DNA of 64,000 nucleotides from positions 107,560,972 to 107,624,971 of the forward strand of contig OY821517.1 in the NCBI GenBank assembly GCA_963682025.1, given 5' to 3'. The stretch is from Cordilura impudica. Its lineage: Eukaryota > Arthropoda > Insecta > Diptera > Scathophagidae. Positions within the stretch are counted from its first letter, which is position 1. Each line of letters starts with the position of its first letter. The position numbers and the translations under genes are program-made. The notes under the pieces are model-generated. The model saw only the letters and a list, made by a program, of their open reading frames with translations, searched no databases and was not told the origin of the DNA. Shown piece after piece: positions 44,760 to 55,902 of this stretch.

Positions 44760-45670
44760 CACCCGTATTCATAACAAGTAAGAAAATTATAGTCGGTCTA
44801 GACCGACTATATGATACCCTATACCATGGTTTAGAGACCCTATCTTTCGGTCCAACTACTTCGATATAGAAAATAAGCATAAACCAAATTTGAGTGCGAT
44901 TTTTATTAATTTTTTTGGCTGCAGATATGAAAAAGTTCATATCGGATGCTATATCTGTAAAGGGACTAGGTCCAAAAATGGACCGATCCTGATCATGTTT
45001 GGTAAAGTCTCTTGTATTTTGCAAAAATATGTACAAACAAAATTTGAGGAGAATCAGTGCAATATTTTTGTTTTTTAATAGATTTAACTGAAGATCGGGA
45101 AGCAGCTCTATATGGGGTCAAAGGGAGCGTTTTTGGACTACTCATTAGTGGATATAATGAACGCATACAAACCCAATTTGAGTAAGATCTATATGACAAT
45201 TTGGATCTTATGGCAATTTATGTCGATTTCATATGGGTAATTTGTATGGGGGCTAGGTTTGAACATGGACCGATTCTCACCAATTTCAATAGCGTTCATC
45301 CCATGGCCGATAAAAGCTTATATACCAAATTTCATCAAAATACATTCATATTTGCGACCTGCAGTTTGATTACAAGCTTTACATGGACACACAGACGGAC
45401 GGACGGACGGACGGAAGGACGGACGGACGGACATTGTTAAATCAACTCAGAAAGTGATTCTGATTCGATCGGTATAAATAAAGATGGGTCTAGGTCAAAT
45501 ATTTTTGGTTGTTACAAACAGCAGCACAAAGTCATTATACCCAAACCACATAGTGGTATAGGGTATAAAAATTAAAGTGTACTTCAAGTAGACTTTATTG
45601 TCTGTTTTTCATACAAAATTTGTTGATAAAGTCTACTTGTAGTACCCTTTAATTTTTATGAATACGGGTG
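44760..45670. mobile_element. Foldback MITE interrupted by family A
   Basis: The left end CACCCGTATTCAT continues after the family A insertion as AAAAATTAAAGTGTACT. The right arm in inverse reads CACCCGTATTCATAAAAATT. TTA flanks at 44757-44759 and 45671-45673. Without the family A insertion the MITE is about 117 bp, most of it two complementary arms. Confidence 0.83.
44773..45566 (+). mobile_element. Family A copy 10, inside the MITE
   Basis: Complete copy. Comparing the split left MITE arm with the intact right arm shows the element as AACAAGTAAG...GGTATAGGGTAT, placed between T and A with no bases duplicated or lost (subject to a shift within the A run). (GGAC)n tract at 45395-45432. Confidence 0.88.
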
Positions 45671-46451
45671 TTAGAGTTCGAGATTAAATTGAATTTTATA
45701 TGATATCATAACACATAATTCTTTGTTTACGAAATATGTAGTGTTGGTTCCATCAATTTTTTAAAAGCGACACAAAATTCAACCATGTCATAAAAATTTG
45801 AAAGTTTTCTCTAAAATCATATACCTCATTGTACTTATATCCGGCAGTTTCTTTCTGCAATAGTTAAAGCTATTTCGGTCCATTAAAGTTTGCAAATGGA
45901 AAAAAAAAATTGAGAATTGCTTAAATATTTAAATTAGTTAGTTAAAAATGTATATGAGTATCTGAGATGCAAAAGTAGCTCGTTACAAAAATTTAAAAAC
46001 GAGATGACAATTGATTCTGAGAGTTCTTTTGGCGCTTTATAAGAAGAAATATACTGATTGTGTCAAAGCACGTCCTTTTCCATGTTTTTTGTGATCAAAA
46101 ATTGCAGTAAGTAGCAAAACTGGTTTGTTCCATATACGAATTATTCTCAAAACCATCTAATTGCATGTTTCGTAGCAAAGTTCGCTGGTTCACTGTTTGA
46201 AGTGCGAGTTTCCAAAACTTTATGTTTATTAGTTTTATAATATACTCATTGTTACTTTACTTTATTATTATTATTTTAATCAAAATATCCGAGGTCAATA
46301 TTTAAGTAGCCATTTCTTAAATGTTCAATATTTATACATTTAAAGAATATTTGCTATATCGTTATCAAACCCTACATACATTTCTTGTAATAAAAACTTA
46401 TTCGTTCTTTAAGTTTTAAATGTTTAAGTAAAATAATTTTTCTGTTAAGAA

Positions 46452-47220
46452 ATGGATAACAATAGTGAAATGCCTATCAGAGCAAAAAAAAAGGTAATCA
46501 AAACAGTTGGAAAAATGAAGTTGCTAAATCAGGTAGTTACATAAGATTCATGATTTATAATAACTTTGCAAACTATATAATTTAAACGTATATTTAATTC
46601 GGAGCCTGATAAATTTTTTAGGCATAAATCCAAAGGCTTTCCATTAATGCCTACTTGCAATCAATCAAAAAAAGGATTTTTATGCTCACAGCTAACCCCT
46701 CAGGACGTAAGTTGCTTCCATCAAGCTGTTTACAACACGAGTAATAAGATTCATCTCAGAAAACTCAGTAAAATGTAGAGTTCGCAAAAACTATGAGAGG
46801 CAACTGAGCAATGAATAAAGACCCAGCTCTATATCTATCAAATATTTTTTAAAAACTCGCTTTAAGAGTATGTTACAAGTGGGTTAGAAAGCATTTCTTG
46901 GTATACTAAATATATCTAAATTTCTTGTCCAAAATATTAGTAAACCGTATCCTTTGGATCAGAAGTCCCCAAAAGAACGAATAGAAAAATTAAATTTAAA
47001 GGAGTTATAAAATCCTTTTACAGGCAGTACCTGCCAAACGATTGCACTCTCAAACATTTAGGGAAAGCGTATAACCGGTCTGCTCCTCTTGATTTACAAG
47101 TCAAGTATTTTAGTTCTTAAAATTTACAATTGTGACTTCAACATTAGCTTCAAATCTCCACCGACAGATGCTTGTTTGCAATGTATTCGATTTATATCAC
47201 AAATAAAAGGGCCCATCTAT
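46452..47220 (+). pseudogene. Transposase-like gene, N-terminal part
   Basis: ATG 46452 opens MDNNSEMPIRAKKKVIKTVG up to a possible donor (CAG|GTAGTT at 46530). Downstream blocks in mixed frames: KKGFLCSQLTPQDVSCFHQA with VYNTSNKI near 46670-46760, and YNCDFNISFKSPPTDACLQC near 47130-47190. The order (LT-DV--FH, then a FN-SF--P--DAC--C zinc-like block) matches a repetitive invertebrate protein family that I recognise by motifs but cannot name. Stops are frequent. The second half lies beyond the LINE. Confidence 0.55.
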
Positions 47221-47584
47221 CCTAAAGCTCACATTTGACTGCCAAAAAAAACGTGTTGTTGCCTTGTTTCCCGGACCTGTACGTGTATTATAGTAGAAAA
47301 CTCCAAAGGATTATCGATTATCACCGATCATTCATTGCGAACGGTCGTGTATTCTTAATGCTCTATTTAAAGTGGAAAACATCAGCTTAAAAGTATGATA
47401 AAAAATATAAAAGTATCATAAAGGGACTAAACAAAACACTGCCGACAAAGTGTAATAAAAACTTTAATCAAAAAACTTATTTCAAACTCTTTAACTTAAA
47501 TAATTAAAAAACACAAAAAATCATTAAAAAAACAAAAAAAAAAAAAAGCTTTAAAACAAAACCGAAAACACGAAAAAGAAAAAA

Positions 47585-48653
47585 ATGAAAATGAGTGAAA
47601 CAATTCTCTGCAACCAGTGCAAAAAAGATATAAAAACAACATCGTATATAAAGTGTCATAACTGTAACTCAAACTATCATATTTCTACTTGCTCTCCTCT
47701 ATCAGAAAGCACGTATGTAAATATGAATAGTGAGAGAAAAACATTGTGGAAATGCCATATATGCAGACCAAGTCGATCTCCTAACACTTTTGAATGTTGT
47801 GTCTACTGATGCTAAAAATCAACAAAAACAAACACGCACAGACGATGACGAAATCGACGAGAATGACCGAACAAAAAAATCCAAAGAGTCACTGTCTCCA
47901 AAATCTGTCAATTCCAAATTATGTTCAGTTCAATCTGATGTCAAGGAACTCCAATCAGACATAAAAGACATAAAAAACTCAATAGAACAAGTAGCAAAAA
48001 TGTAAACAACTCTAATTTGCAAATTAAAAACGATATTCAAGTAGCGCTCACAACCATAACAAATACACTTACAGCCTTGGCAGCCCAAGTAAAAGAATTC
48101 TATGAAAAGGATAAGCAAACAGAAACACAAATCAATGTAATGGACACCCGCATAAACAAGCTGGAGCAACAAATGCTAGTTAAAAACATCGAAATAAATA
48201 ATATAAAAAACAAGCAAATCTCCGCATATGATGTTGTGAAAACAATTGGCGCCTCATTGAATGTTGAAATCAACGAACAAGACATAAGCAGAGCATATCG
48301 TTTAAAAAAGCAAGACGAAAAGGCTGTAATAGAATTCTCTTCGTTAGCTAAAAAAAACAGAATTAATGAGCAAACTTGAACGACATAGAGTCGATGCAAA
48401 TGTTATTAGCAACAAGGAGAACACCAATAGCAACAACACCAACAGCAGCAACAACAAATACATCTACATCAATGATCAGTTGACTTTTAATAACCGTCGT
48501 CTCTTATGGTTGGCAAAAACCAAAGCAAAAGAAGCCCAATGGAAGTTCGTATGGGTACGTAATGGGAATATATTTGCTCGTAAAAATGAAACTTCACCTT
48601 TTATTATCATCAACAATGCAGCAGAAATTGAATCGATCACCAACGCTATTTAA
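47585..48653 (+). pseudogene. LINE ORF1: PHD-like finger, coiled coil, Baculo_FP-like domain
   Basis: MSETILCNQCKKDIKTTSYI, KCHNCNSNYHISTC and W-CHIC form a C4HC3-like PHD finger (about residues 8-60). After a frame change near 47790 a charged linker leads to a coiled coil (VQSDVKELQSDIKDIKNSIE; then INKLEQQMLVKNIEINNIKN). The end ISRAYRLKKQDEKAVIEF and YINDQLTFNNRRLLWLAKTK, KFVWVRNGNIFARK is the Baculo_FP-like C-terminal domain found in ORF1 of some insect LINEs. At least three frame changes are needed. The protein would bind RNA and chaperone retrotransposition. Confidence 0.8.
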
Positions 48654-48879
48654 TCTCCCTGCCATCTAACCCTTATAAAAAAAAAAAAAAAAAAAATAAA
48701 AAAAATATTAAAAAAAAACAAAATAAGCAAAACAAAAAAACTTTTTCAAATACATACTTATATATATATATATTTTTATTTTTTTTTCCCCCTTTTTTTC
48801 CAATAAAAAATGATTAATAAAATAAAAAACAAACTCTTAATTACTTTAATGAAATTGAAGCTAAATACCTAAGCCATCC

Positions 48880-51579
48880 CAAATCGCTAGTTCATATGAA
48901 CATTCGTTCGCTACGGTTAAATATCACATCATTTCTCACAACAATAAGCAATATAATAAAAAAAAAAAATTCATAATTCTTGTTGAAACCAATATAACTG
49001 ATAACGAAAATCACTTCTATAACATAAACGGCTTTAATTCTTTTTTTTTAAAACAGAGAAGGCAATGGCGGAGGCATTGCTGTATATGTCAAAGACAATC
49101 TAACATGCACTCAAATCCCTTTAAAAACCAATTTCTTTGAAGTAATACAATTAGATGTAAACATAAACAACAAAATAGTTTCTCTTCTTTCAATTTACCG
49201 TCCCCCACACCTAAATGTTACAGAATTTATAAAAGAGCTTGATGGTATCATTAACAAAATAAAGAGAAGACAAGAGATAATATTAGTAGGAGATATGAAT
49301 ATAGATATACTTAAGGAAAACAGAACAACAACAGCATATCTTAATATGACAGTGTCGAATGGTATGAATTGCATGATAAATGAGAGCACACGCGAAGATG
49401 TACGAAAAAATACCAGCACATGTATTAATCACCTATTTACAAAAAATAACCAGGCAAAATCAAATTCATATGCAGCAATAATAGCAACAACCATATCTGA
49501 CCACTATTCTCTCTTCTGTTCTATTATTGAAGAAGTAAACAACCAGAGTGGGCAAACAATAAATTGGCAAGGGCCACAACTTAACAATAACAAAATAAAT
49601 ATGCAAATAAGAGAAACGGAGTGGGATGAATTGGTGAATCAAATAACAGATACTAATGATATATACAATAAAATTCAAAACAAATTTTGTGAGATATATA
49701 AAAAATCCAAAAAAAAAAAAAAAAAACAAAAATCACAGAAAAAAGATCATTAAATCCGTGGATCAGTGAAGAACTAATTAAAAATTGTGAAATGCGGGAT
49801 AAACTTTTTAAAAAGTGGCGAAATAACCCTAAAAACAAAAAATATGAACTCAAATACAAAAAATTAAGAAATTCGTTAAACAAAAAATTCGAATATGAAA
49901 AAGACAATTACTACAGAAACAAATTTATTGAACATCGAAATGATATAAGCGCGACATGGCAACTAGTAAATGAGATGATCGGGAAAAAATCAAGCATTAT
50001 TGAAAAATTTGGTCTTATTAACCCAAACCAGTTTGGATTTCAAAAAGATAAAAACATTAATCAATTGTTAGGAAACTTTGCAAACTACGTAAATGACTGC
50101 CTGAGTAGACAAATGCACTGTCTGGTTCTGTTTATTGATTTCAGTAAGGCGTTTGACACTTTGTCGCATACTAAATTAATAGAAACACTAGAAAGAAATG
50201 GAATAAGAGGAAACACTTTAAACTGGTTCAAAAACTACCTCGAATGCCGGTCGTACTGTGTCAAAATTAACAACACTCTTAGCAACAAAACTTTATCTGA
50301 ATGTAGAGTACCTCAGGGGTCGAAACTTGGACCAATCCTCTATCTATTATATGCAAATGACATGATAGGATCCTTAACGGAAGGTAATACATTCGTGTAT
50401 GCAGGTGATACCGCCATAATTGTCGCAAATAAACATATTAACATTGCAACAGAAAAAATGCAAAAGCAACTTGATACTGCAACAAAATGGTGCCACGACA
50501 ATGGGCTTATAATAAACGCAACCTAAACCAAAGTGATGCATATAAAACCAACCCATCTTATATACTCATCTATTAAACTAAATTTTCATAATACAGATTG
50601 TTTACATAATAGAGCTAACAATCCGAATAATTTTAATGAGACCTGTACAACAGATATAGAACTCGTCGCATCATACAAATATCTTGGGGTCTATGTCGAT
50701 AGCAATTTTAAATGGAAGACACATGTTGAAAATCTCCAAAAAAAAAAAAAACTTCGCCGATCATCATTTATGCTTTACCACCTAAGTAACTGCGCAACAT
50801 ATAGTGTGTTACGTCAGGCCTACTTCTCTCTGTCAGAGTCTTACATAAGACATGGAATAGCAGCTTGGGGAAATGCAACACACTGCAGAAAATTACCAAA
50901 AACAAAAGATCGACTATTAAAAATTCTATCAAAAAACCAACACTATGCAATAAACAATAACACCGACAACACTTACACTAACACTAAAGCAAGTAACAAT
51001 AATTACCTCAACAACAACATCATCACCAACAATAACCAATGCAATCACAATAACATCATATCAAGCGGCAACAGCATCGTCAAAATTAATATTAACAACA
51101 ACCAACACAGCAGAAATATCGACCGTATTAGTATCATAACTAACAGCTCCGGCAACAATAACAACTTTAGAACCAACAACAACATGAACATACGTGAACC
51201 CAACCAAAACAACGCATATAGAACGACACGAACCTACATCAGCATAACCACCAACTCAAACAACAACAATGCCAACCAAAAACCCAACCCCGCCAGAGAT
51301 CTACACGTTCTTAATATAAAAAGCATATTCTACACAACACTAACCAATGAATTTTACAACGACACAAGATTTCTGCAAGAAATTGATCATGTGTGCAACA
51401 CAAGGCGCCGAGCTCAGGGAAGATATAGAGTGGAAAGCTTTTGTAACGAATACGGCAGAAACACCCTATCAGTAACCCTGCCCACAGTTTTTAACAAACT
51501 ACCAACTGAAATAATAAAAACAAAAAATAAATTTAGAAGAAATAAACTCATAAAAAATTATTTTATAAGTTCGCAATGA
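48880..51579 (+). pseudogene. LINE ORF2: endonuclease and RT, deleted and mutated
   Basis: Endonuclease: HMNIRSLRLNITSF, ILVETNITDNE, GNGGGIAVYVKDNLT, SIYRPPHLN, ILVGDMNIDIL, TISDHYSLFC. RT: after WQLVNEMIGKKSSI the text jumps to FGLINPNQFGFQKDKN, so about 150-200 residues of RT start are missing. Then FIDFSKAFDTLSH, VPQGSKLGPILYLLYANDM and TFVYAGDTAI, where the catalytic YADD is YAGD. A stop follows NGLIINAT at 50524. The C-terminal frame (50533-51579) has KYLGVYVDSNFKWKTHVENL, an Asn-rich tract, then RVESFCNEYGRNTLSVTLPT and FNKLP. Confidence 0.87.
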
Positions 51580-51754
51580 AGAAAGAAATAAAATGCATAA
51601 ATCTTAAGTCAACATACCCCCCCCCGCAGTCAAGCCGAATGGCTTTGCGGGATTAGAATCAAAATTCTGTAAAAATACTTATTTCTCAATAAAAATGAAA
51701 AAAAAAAAAAATTAAATTAAATCGCTTCCATTTTATACTACCACTTAAAATATC

Positions 51755-52363
51755 AAAACTTGTCAGATATTCAGGAGATACAAATGCTCTGTGATGGCTG
51801 CCCAGGCCAATATAAGAATATAACTGTTATAGGAACGCTGTGCAACTTTTTATGGGAATCACGATGTTGGCATTCATTCCTCCAGATAGGTTGCTCTGCC
51901 GGATGAAAAAAAATTTTAAAAAAAGATACGATAATAATGCCAAGCGAATACTGGGATTTGTTAAAGGAATTCTGTACATCACGGAAAGTTGGTAGGGAAG
52001 TGAAGTCCCCATATATGACTGGAAAACTGTTGTAGCTCCTTCAATGCGAATGGTTATAGAAAAAATGGTAAAAGGAAGGATGACTCTGCAAGCAGAGATT
52101 AATTACAGAAACAATTTTGCAACCCTAAACCATTCTTTAAACGAGGAAAGACATTCCATGACATTATTGCAGATCTACTTCCCATCAATGTGCGATTAAA
52201 CCTGAAAAGAAAAAAAGATCACACCACTTTGGGGAAAATTGGAAAGATTTACAAAGATTTACAATTTTGTGTTTCGGTTTTGGACAATACCAGTGTCGAT
52301 GATGAAGTGGAAGAAAACAATGAGGAGTACGTTGAAGATGATGTTTTTTCATTATCTGTTTAA
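51755..52363 (+). pseudogene. Transposase-like gene, C-terminal part
   Basis: Begins LSDIQEIQMLCDGCPGQYKN with ITVIGTLCNFLW. After a frame change comes LAFIPPDRLLCRMKKNFKKR, then YDWKTVVAPSMRMVIEK, INVRLNLKRKKDHTTLGKIG and an acidic C-terminus (DDEVEENNEEYVEDDVFSLS) with a stop at 52361-52363. CDG-GGQNKN and PPDR-F are hallmark blocks of the same family as 46452-47220; the Asp in CDGCPGQ could be catalytic, but that is a guess. It ends about 390 bp before the right TIR. Confidence 0.55.
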
Positions 52364-52784
52364 AAATTCATATATGTTCTTAAACTTTTTAAAACAAGCT
52401 TTAATTTATTTTCCATCAATTTCCATAATTTTAATAAATTAATATAATTTTTAAAATATAGTGCAGCTGAATGATTAATTTTACTAGTGGTCTGTAGTGG
52501 GCCACAAAACTATTTCAATCCAATATGGAATGTAGCAAAACTCGTTTGTTTTGAAAATTTGTAGCAAAACTCGTTCGTTACAAATTTTAACGCATTATTT
52601 TTCTATATATCAATAAGTTTAGATTTTTCATCTGTTGAGATTTAACCAAGATGGCATATCATTGAAGAATTAACAGCATTCAATTTTTTTGCTTTTTCCC
52701 AAAATTTGGTTAATGTGTAACGAACGAGTTTTGCATCTCAGCTACTCATATGTATATAAAAAAAAAAAAAAAAAAAAATGGTTA

Positions 52785-53080
52785 CAAGTAGAAAATAAGC
52801 ATAAACCAAATTTTAGTGACATTTTATTAAATTGTGGCCAGCAGCTATAAAAGGCTTCATATCGTTTGCTATTTTTATAGGGGATAAAGATCTATGCAAA
52901 TTTTTTTTTTTGTTTTATAGATTTATGGAGATCGGGAAGCAGCTTTATGTGGGGCTATGGCTGCAGGATTAACTTTTGCAATACATATTAGTTAATGAGT
53001 TTATTGAACACAAATTTGACCGATATTTATATAATAGCACGAATATTATGGAATTTTATGTGGATCTCATAGTGCTTAAT
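52785..53080 (+). mobile_element. Degenerate family A fragment
   Basis: Blocks AAAATAAGCATAAACCAAAT, CATATCG, GAGATCGGGAAGCAGCTTTA and GTGGGGCTATGG follow the family A order, but both ends and the (GGAC)n tract are missing. Confidence 0.65.
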
Positions 53081-53803
53081 TGATCGCAAATTTAATACGG
53101 GATTTTAATATTAAAGTCTGTTTCAATTTCCCTATAATATTTATATATGTATGTCTGCGTATGTATGAATGTACCGTTTTTTTTTTTTTTTTTCATATAT
53201 AAATCCATATTCTCATATATTATAAACAAACCAAAAATCATCAGTATTTCGTTGTATCTGACTCTATCAGTTGTAGTACACTCCATTAAGTTTCAATGAT
53301 GTAAACCAAATGCCGCAAAAAAAAATTGTTATGTGCATCGGATACTCATTCAGGGATACATGTGGTCATATATACAGCTATAGAATTGAAAATATTCGTA
53401 GCTAATTTTTTCCAAATAGATTTCAATTTCTTTCTCTGGTTCCAGATCCGATTTCTCAACTTTCTACAAGTTTCAGAATAATAATATATATGGCATATAA
53501 TATTTACTAGATGGCTATTCCTGCAGTGGTGATAGAAATCTATAATTTCGTATCGATATTAATTACGACAGTTCGTGTTGACGGTTTATTAAGCAAAAAT
53601 TTTTTAAATACATGAAAAATATTTCTTTACAAGACTTAGAATTCTATTAAACTTTTATAGCGCTTAAATAAATAATAATAAAAATTTTCTTATAGACCAT
53701 CGATTAAAATTTTAAATTTTTTTAAAATTGTGTGTCGGTACGCATTACTTTATCGAACATCAAATCATGAATTTTGAATGTTCCGCACTCACGGCTATCG
53801 AAA
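53081..53803. other. Gene-less stretch
   Basis: AT-rich, with a T run at 53178-53193. The minus-strand frame at 53092-53286 shows no family resemblance. Confidence 0.4.
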
Positions 53804-54176
53804 TCTATAATATTAGTAGGCAAGCCGATTTCTTGTGACGGATGTAAGTTTCACAGTTTTACCCCGATTTTGACAACAAATTTATCATTTGAAAGGTACA
53901 TCTTTTTAGCTGTTTACCAGATTTATATATTTTCATCGTCTGCAACATTTTTTTGGATTTACGATCGTTTAAAGTTGCTACTAACACTACGTAAAATTAT
54001 ACAATGCTATGTGTGTGTTTATTAAATTTGTTAATGTGTTTGCGTTAATATGTTGAGTGTGTTCTCTTCATTTAAATTGAGTTGAATTGTGAAACATACC
54101 TTTAGGCTCTTTGTTAAATGAAAAAATAAAATTTCCCAGAATTTGCACTCGAATTTCGAGGGCTGGAATCTTCTAG
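53804..54176 (+). mobile_element. Non-autonomous Helitron, copy 2
   Basis: Begins TCTATAATATTAGTAGG after A. The hairpin CTCGAATTTCGAG, twelve bases, and CTAG (54173-54176) before T close the element. It is 373 bp, longer than the other copies (326 and 347 bp) and diverged from them. Confidence 0.8.
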
Positions 54177-54870
54177 TTATTTTATAATTTCATAAAGTCT
54201 ATAGAGAAATTTTCTTTACTGGCTAATAATACATTTGGTTAAACTAAATGAAAATAATTCACATGTTGTAGCAAATAATGTTAATTGGATTTCTGGTGAA
54301 TTAAATTCTACCATATAATTATTATTCAAGGAATTATATTCATTTAAGGCTCGGTTTGAAAGGCTATTTAAAATATAATTTTTAAGACAACAGTTGACAT
54401 TGAAAATGTTATTGCGATGAAGAGAGATATAAGATAATAAAAAATGAATTTTTTTAGTAGCCGTTAATTAGGTCAAAGTCTAATAATATTGACTGAATCT
54501 TACGCCTCTCTTCAATGCTATTGACTACTAGATACAGATATCGAGAAGCATATGACGCTTGTGGACTAATAAAATTAAGATACGATAATGCAAAATAAAT
54601 AAACATTTTATGGATTTTTTTCTCTATACGAAAATTGTGAGTTTAAGAGTGTAAGCTTCAAACTCCAATATATATATATATATAAGGGTGTGAAAAATCA
54701 CTGATATTTTTTTTAATAAACGCAAGTGTTGAGTATACCTTAGTGATAATTAGAATCAAACAAAATTCCTAAAAATTTAACTTCAGTTGTAGTTCTTACA
54801 TAATTACAGCCAATTTTATATAATGTTTGTAACTTGTAATGAGTACGTGAATGAGAAATATGTACACATT
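54177..54870 (-). pseudogene. Possible LINE RT tail remnant
   Basis: Near 54730-54850 the minus strand reads HISHSRTHYKLQTLYKIGCN, then TTTEVKFLGILFDSNYH, which resembles the KYLGI-FD segment after the RT catalytic domain. Downstream the frame is broken and no further match was seen. The rest of this stretch is AT-rich. Confidence 0.35.
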
Positions 54871-55035
54871 TATTCTATTTTTTTAGTCTTTTTTTGTACT
54901 CCAGGTACTATGGTTTCACAGCGCAGCAGCCATTCTGGATAGTGAGAAATTTTAAATAAGAGTGTATGTGCCATATGGAGTGAAAAGTACGTGGCCCAAC
55001 AATGAGAATGCAGCTTTTTGGATTTGAATTCTATT

Positions 55036-55838
55036 TTATTCTTCCACGTAGTCTCCGGTAAGTGAAATACACTTCTTCCAACACGCCTATAACATCTTAA
55101 TACCCTTGAAAATATACGATTTTTCAAACTCTTCAAAATAGGCTTTCGTCTCTGATATGACTTCTTCATTTGTGAAAAATCTCTTTCCCTGGAGCCATCT
55201 TTTCAAGTTTGGGAACAAATATAAATCACTGGGAGCGAGATCCGGAGAATACAGGGGTGCGAAAGCTATTCGTAATGTAAAGACTTTAATCTCTCCGAAG
55301 CCAATGCAGATGTATGCACCAGTGCATTGTCATGATGGCACAATAATTTTTTCTTATTTGAGTGGGGTGGGTGTTTCTTACTTTCTTCATCCAATCTGTC
55401 CAACAACTCAACATAGTACTTGATAGTTATTGTTTTTCCGTTTTCAAAGTAATCAAAAAATATTATACCACGTGCAGCCTAAAAAACACTGGACATTACC
55501 CTTCCAGCTCTTGGTTGAGTCTTTGACCACAACACATCGTTACAAATCAACTAAAAATTTAGTTGAATTTATTTCAAACATTTCCAAACATTTCACGAAC
55601 ACATTTCAGTTTTATACAGCTACTAAAAATCGCGGCACCCTTCGAGCAGAAAGTTTTTCATACCTAGATGATCATATAATATAAACCGAGCTCACTCTGT
55701 TTATATGTTTATTTATGAATCCACCTTTTGATCATTGAATATTACCATAATGTTTCTCAATCCATTCTTTTGCTTGTGTAGTATTTTTTCCACCAAAAAA
55801 CGACGATTAATTAAAACACGAAACTCTTTACAATCCAT
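55036..55838 (-). pseudogene. mariner transposase relic
   Basis: From ATG 55838: MDCKEFRVLINRRFLVEK, then in a shifted frame NTTQAKEWIEKHYGNI (helix-turn-helix). A large part is missing. Then come FFDYFENGKTITIKYYVELL, LLCHHDNALVHTSALASE (HDNA with catalytic Asp), a shifted SPDLAPSDLYLFPNLKRWLQ (second/third Asp region), GKRFFTNEEVISETKAYFEE and CISLTGDYVEE to the stop at 55036-55038. Several frameshifts and stops are present. At 803 bp it is shorter than the usual ~1,035 bp coding length. Confidence 0.88.
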
Positions 55839-55889
55839 TTTTTCTCAAACTTTTAAAACAGCATAATTTTTATAACGGTAACTTTTTTC

Positions 55890-55902
55890 TAATTAAAGAA
55901 AT
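55890..55902. repeat. Left target-site duplication of LINE
   Basis: TAATTAAAGAAAT here and TAATTAATGAAAT at 60192-60204 agree at 12 of 13 positions and bracket the LINE exactly from its first base to the end of its poly(A). Confidence 0.85.

Larger units (their letters stand above)
47300..51711 (+). mobile_element. LINE with PHD and FP-domain ORF1
   Basis: Plus-strand LINE: 5' UTR with CGAACGGTCGTGTA at 47338-47351, ORF1 (47585-48653), ORF2 (about 48880-51579), and 3' UTR with poly(A) 51698-51711. It interrupts the transposase-like gene of the surrounding TIR element. The exact 5' end and target duplication could not be fixed. Internal deletion and point changes make it inactive. Confidence 0.85.
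45952..52751 (+). mobile_element. Unclassified TIR transposon (6.8 kb, split by a LINE)
   Basis: Terminal inverted repeats of 36 bp: ATATGAGTATCTGAGATGCA at 45952 and ATATGAGTAGCTGAGATGCA in inverse ending 52751. The remaining 16 bp end CGTTACA on both; 32 of 36 match. Subterminal copies of GTAGCAAAACTCGTTCGTTA lie at 46115, 46170 (diverged), 52523 and 52561. Between them, on the plus strand, is a gene split in two (46452-47220 and 51755-52363), and a LINE (47300-51711) lies in the middle. Without the LINE it is about 2.4 kb. A target duplication was not resolved. Confidence 0.7.

Noticed and set aside
13268..45440. Recurring 60-120 codon frames in family A (MSYRSYSNW..., MYIFLQNTRDF..., MSGIFINFFG...)
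   Set aside because: They occur on both strands over the same bases, start and stop at variable places, and change without preserving protein; they are repeat sequence.
54870..55169. 99-codon minus-strand ORF (MKKSYQRRKPILKSL...)
   Set aside because: It is a mis-framed reading of the mariner transposase C-terminus and runs past the element end.
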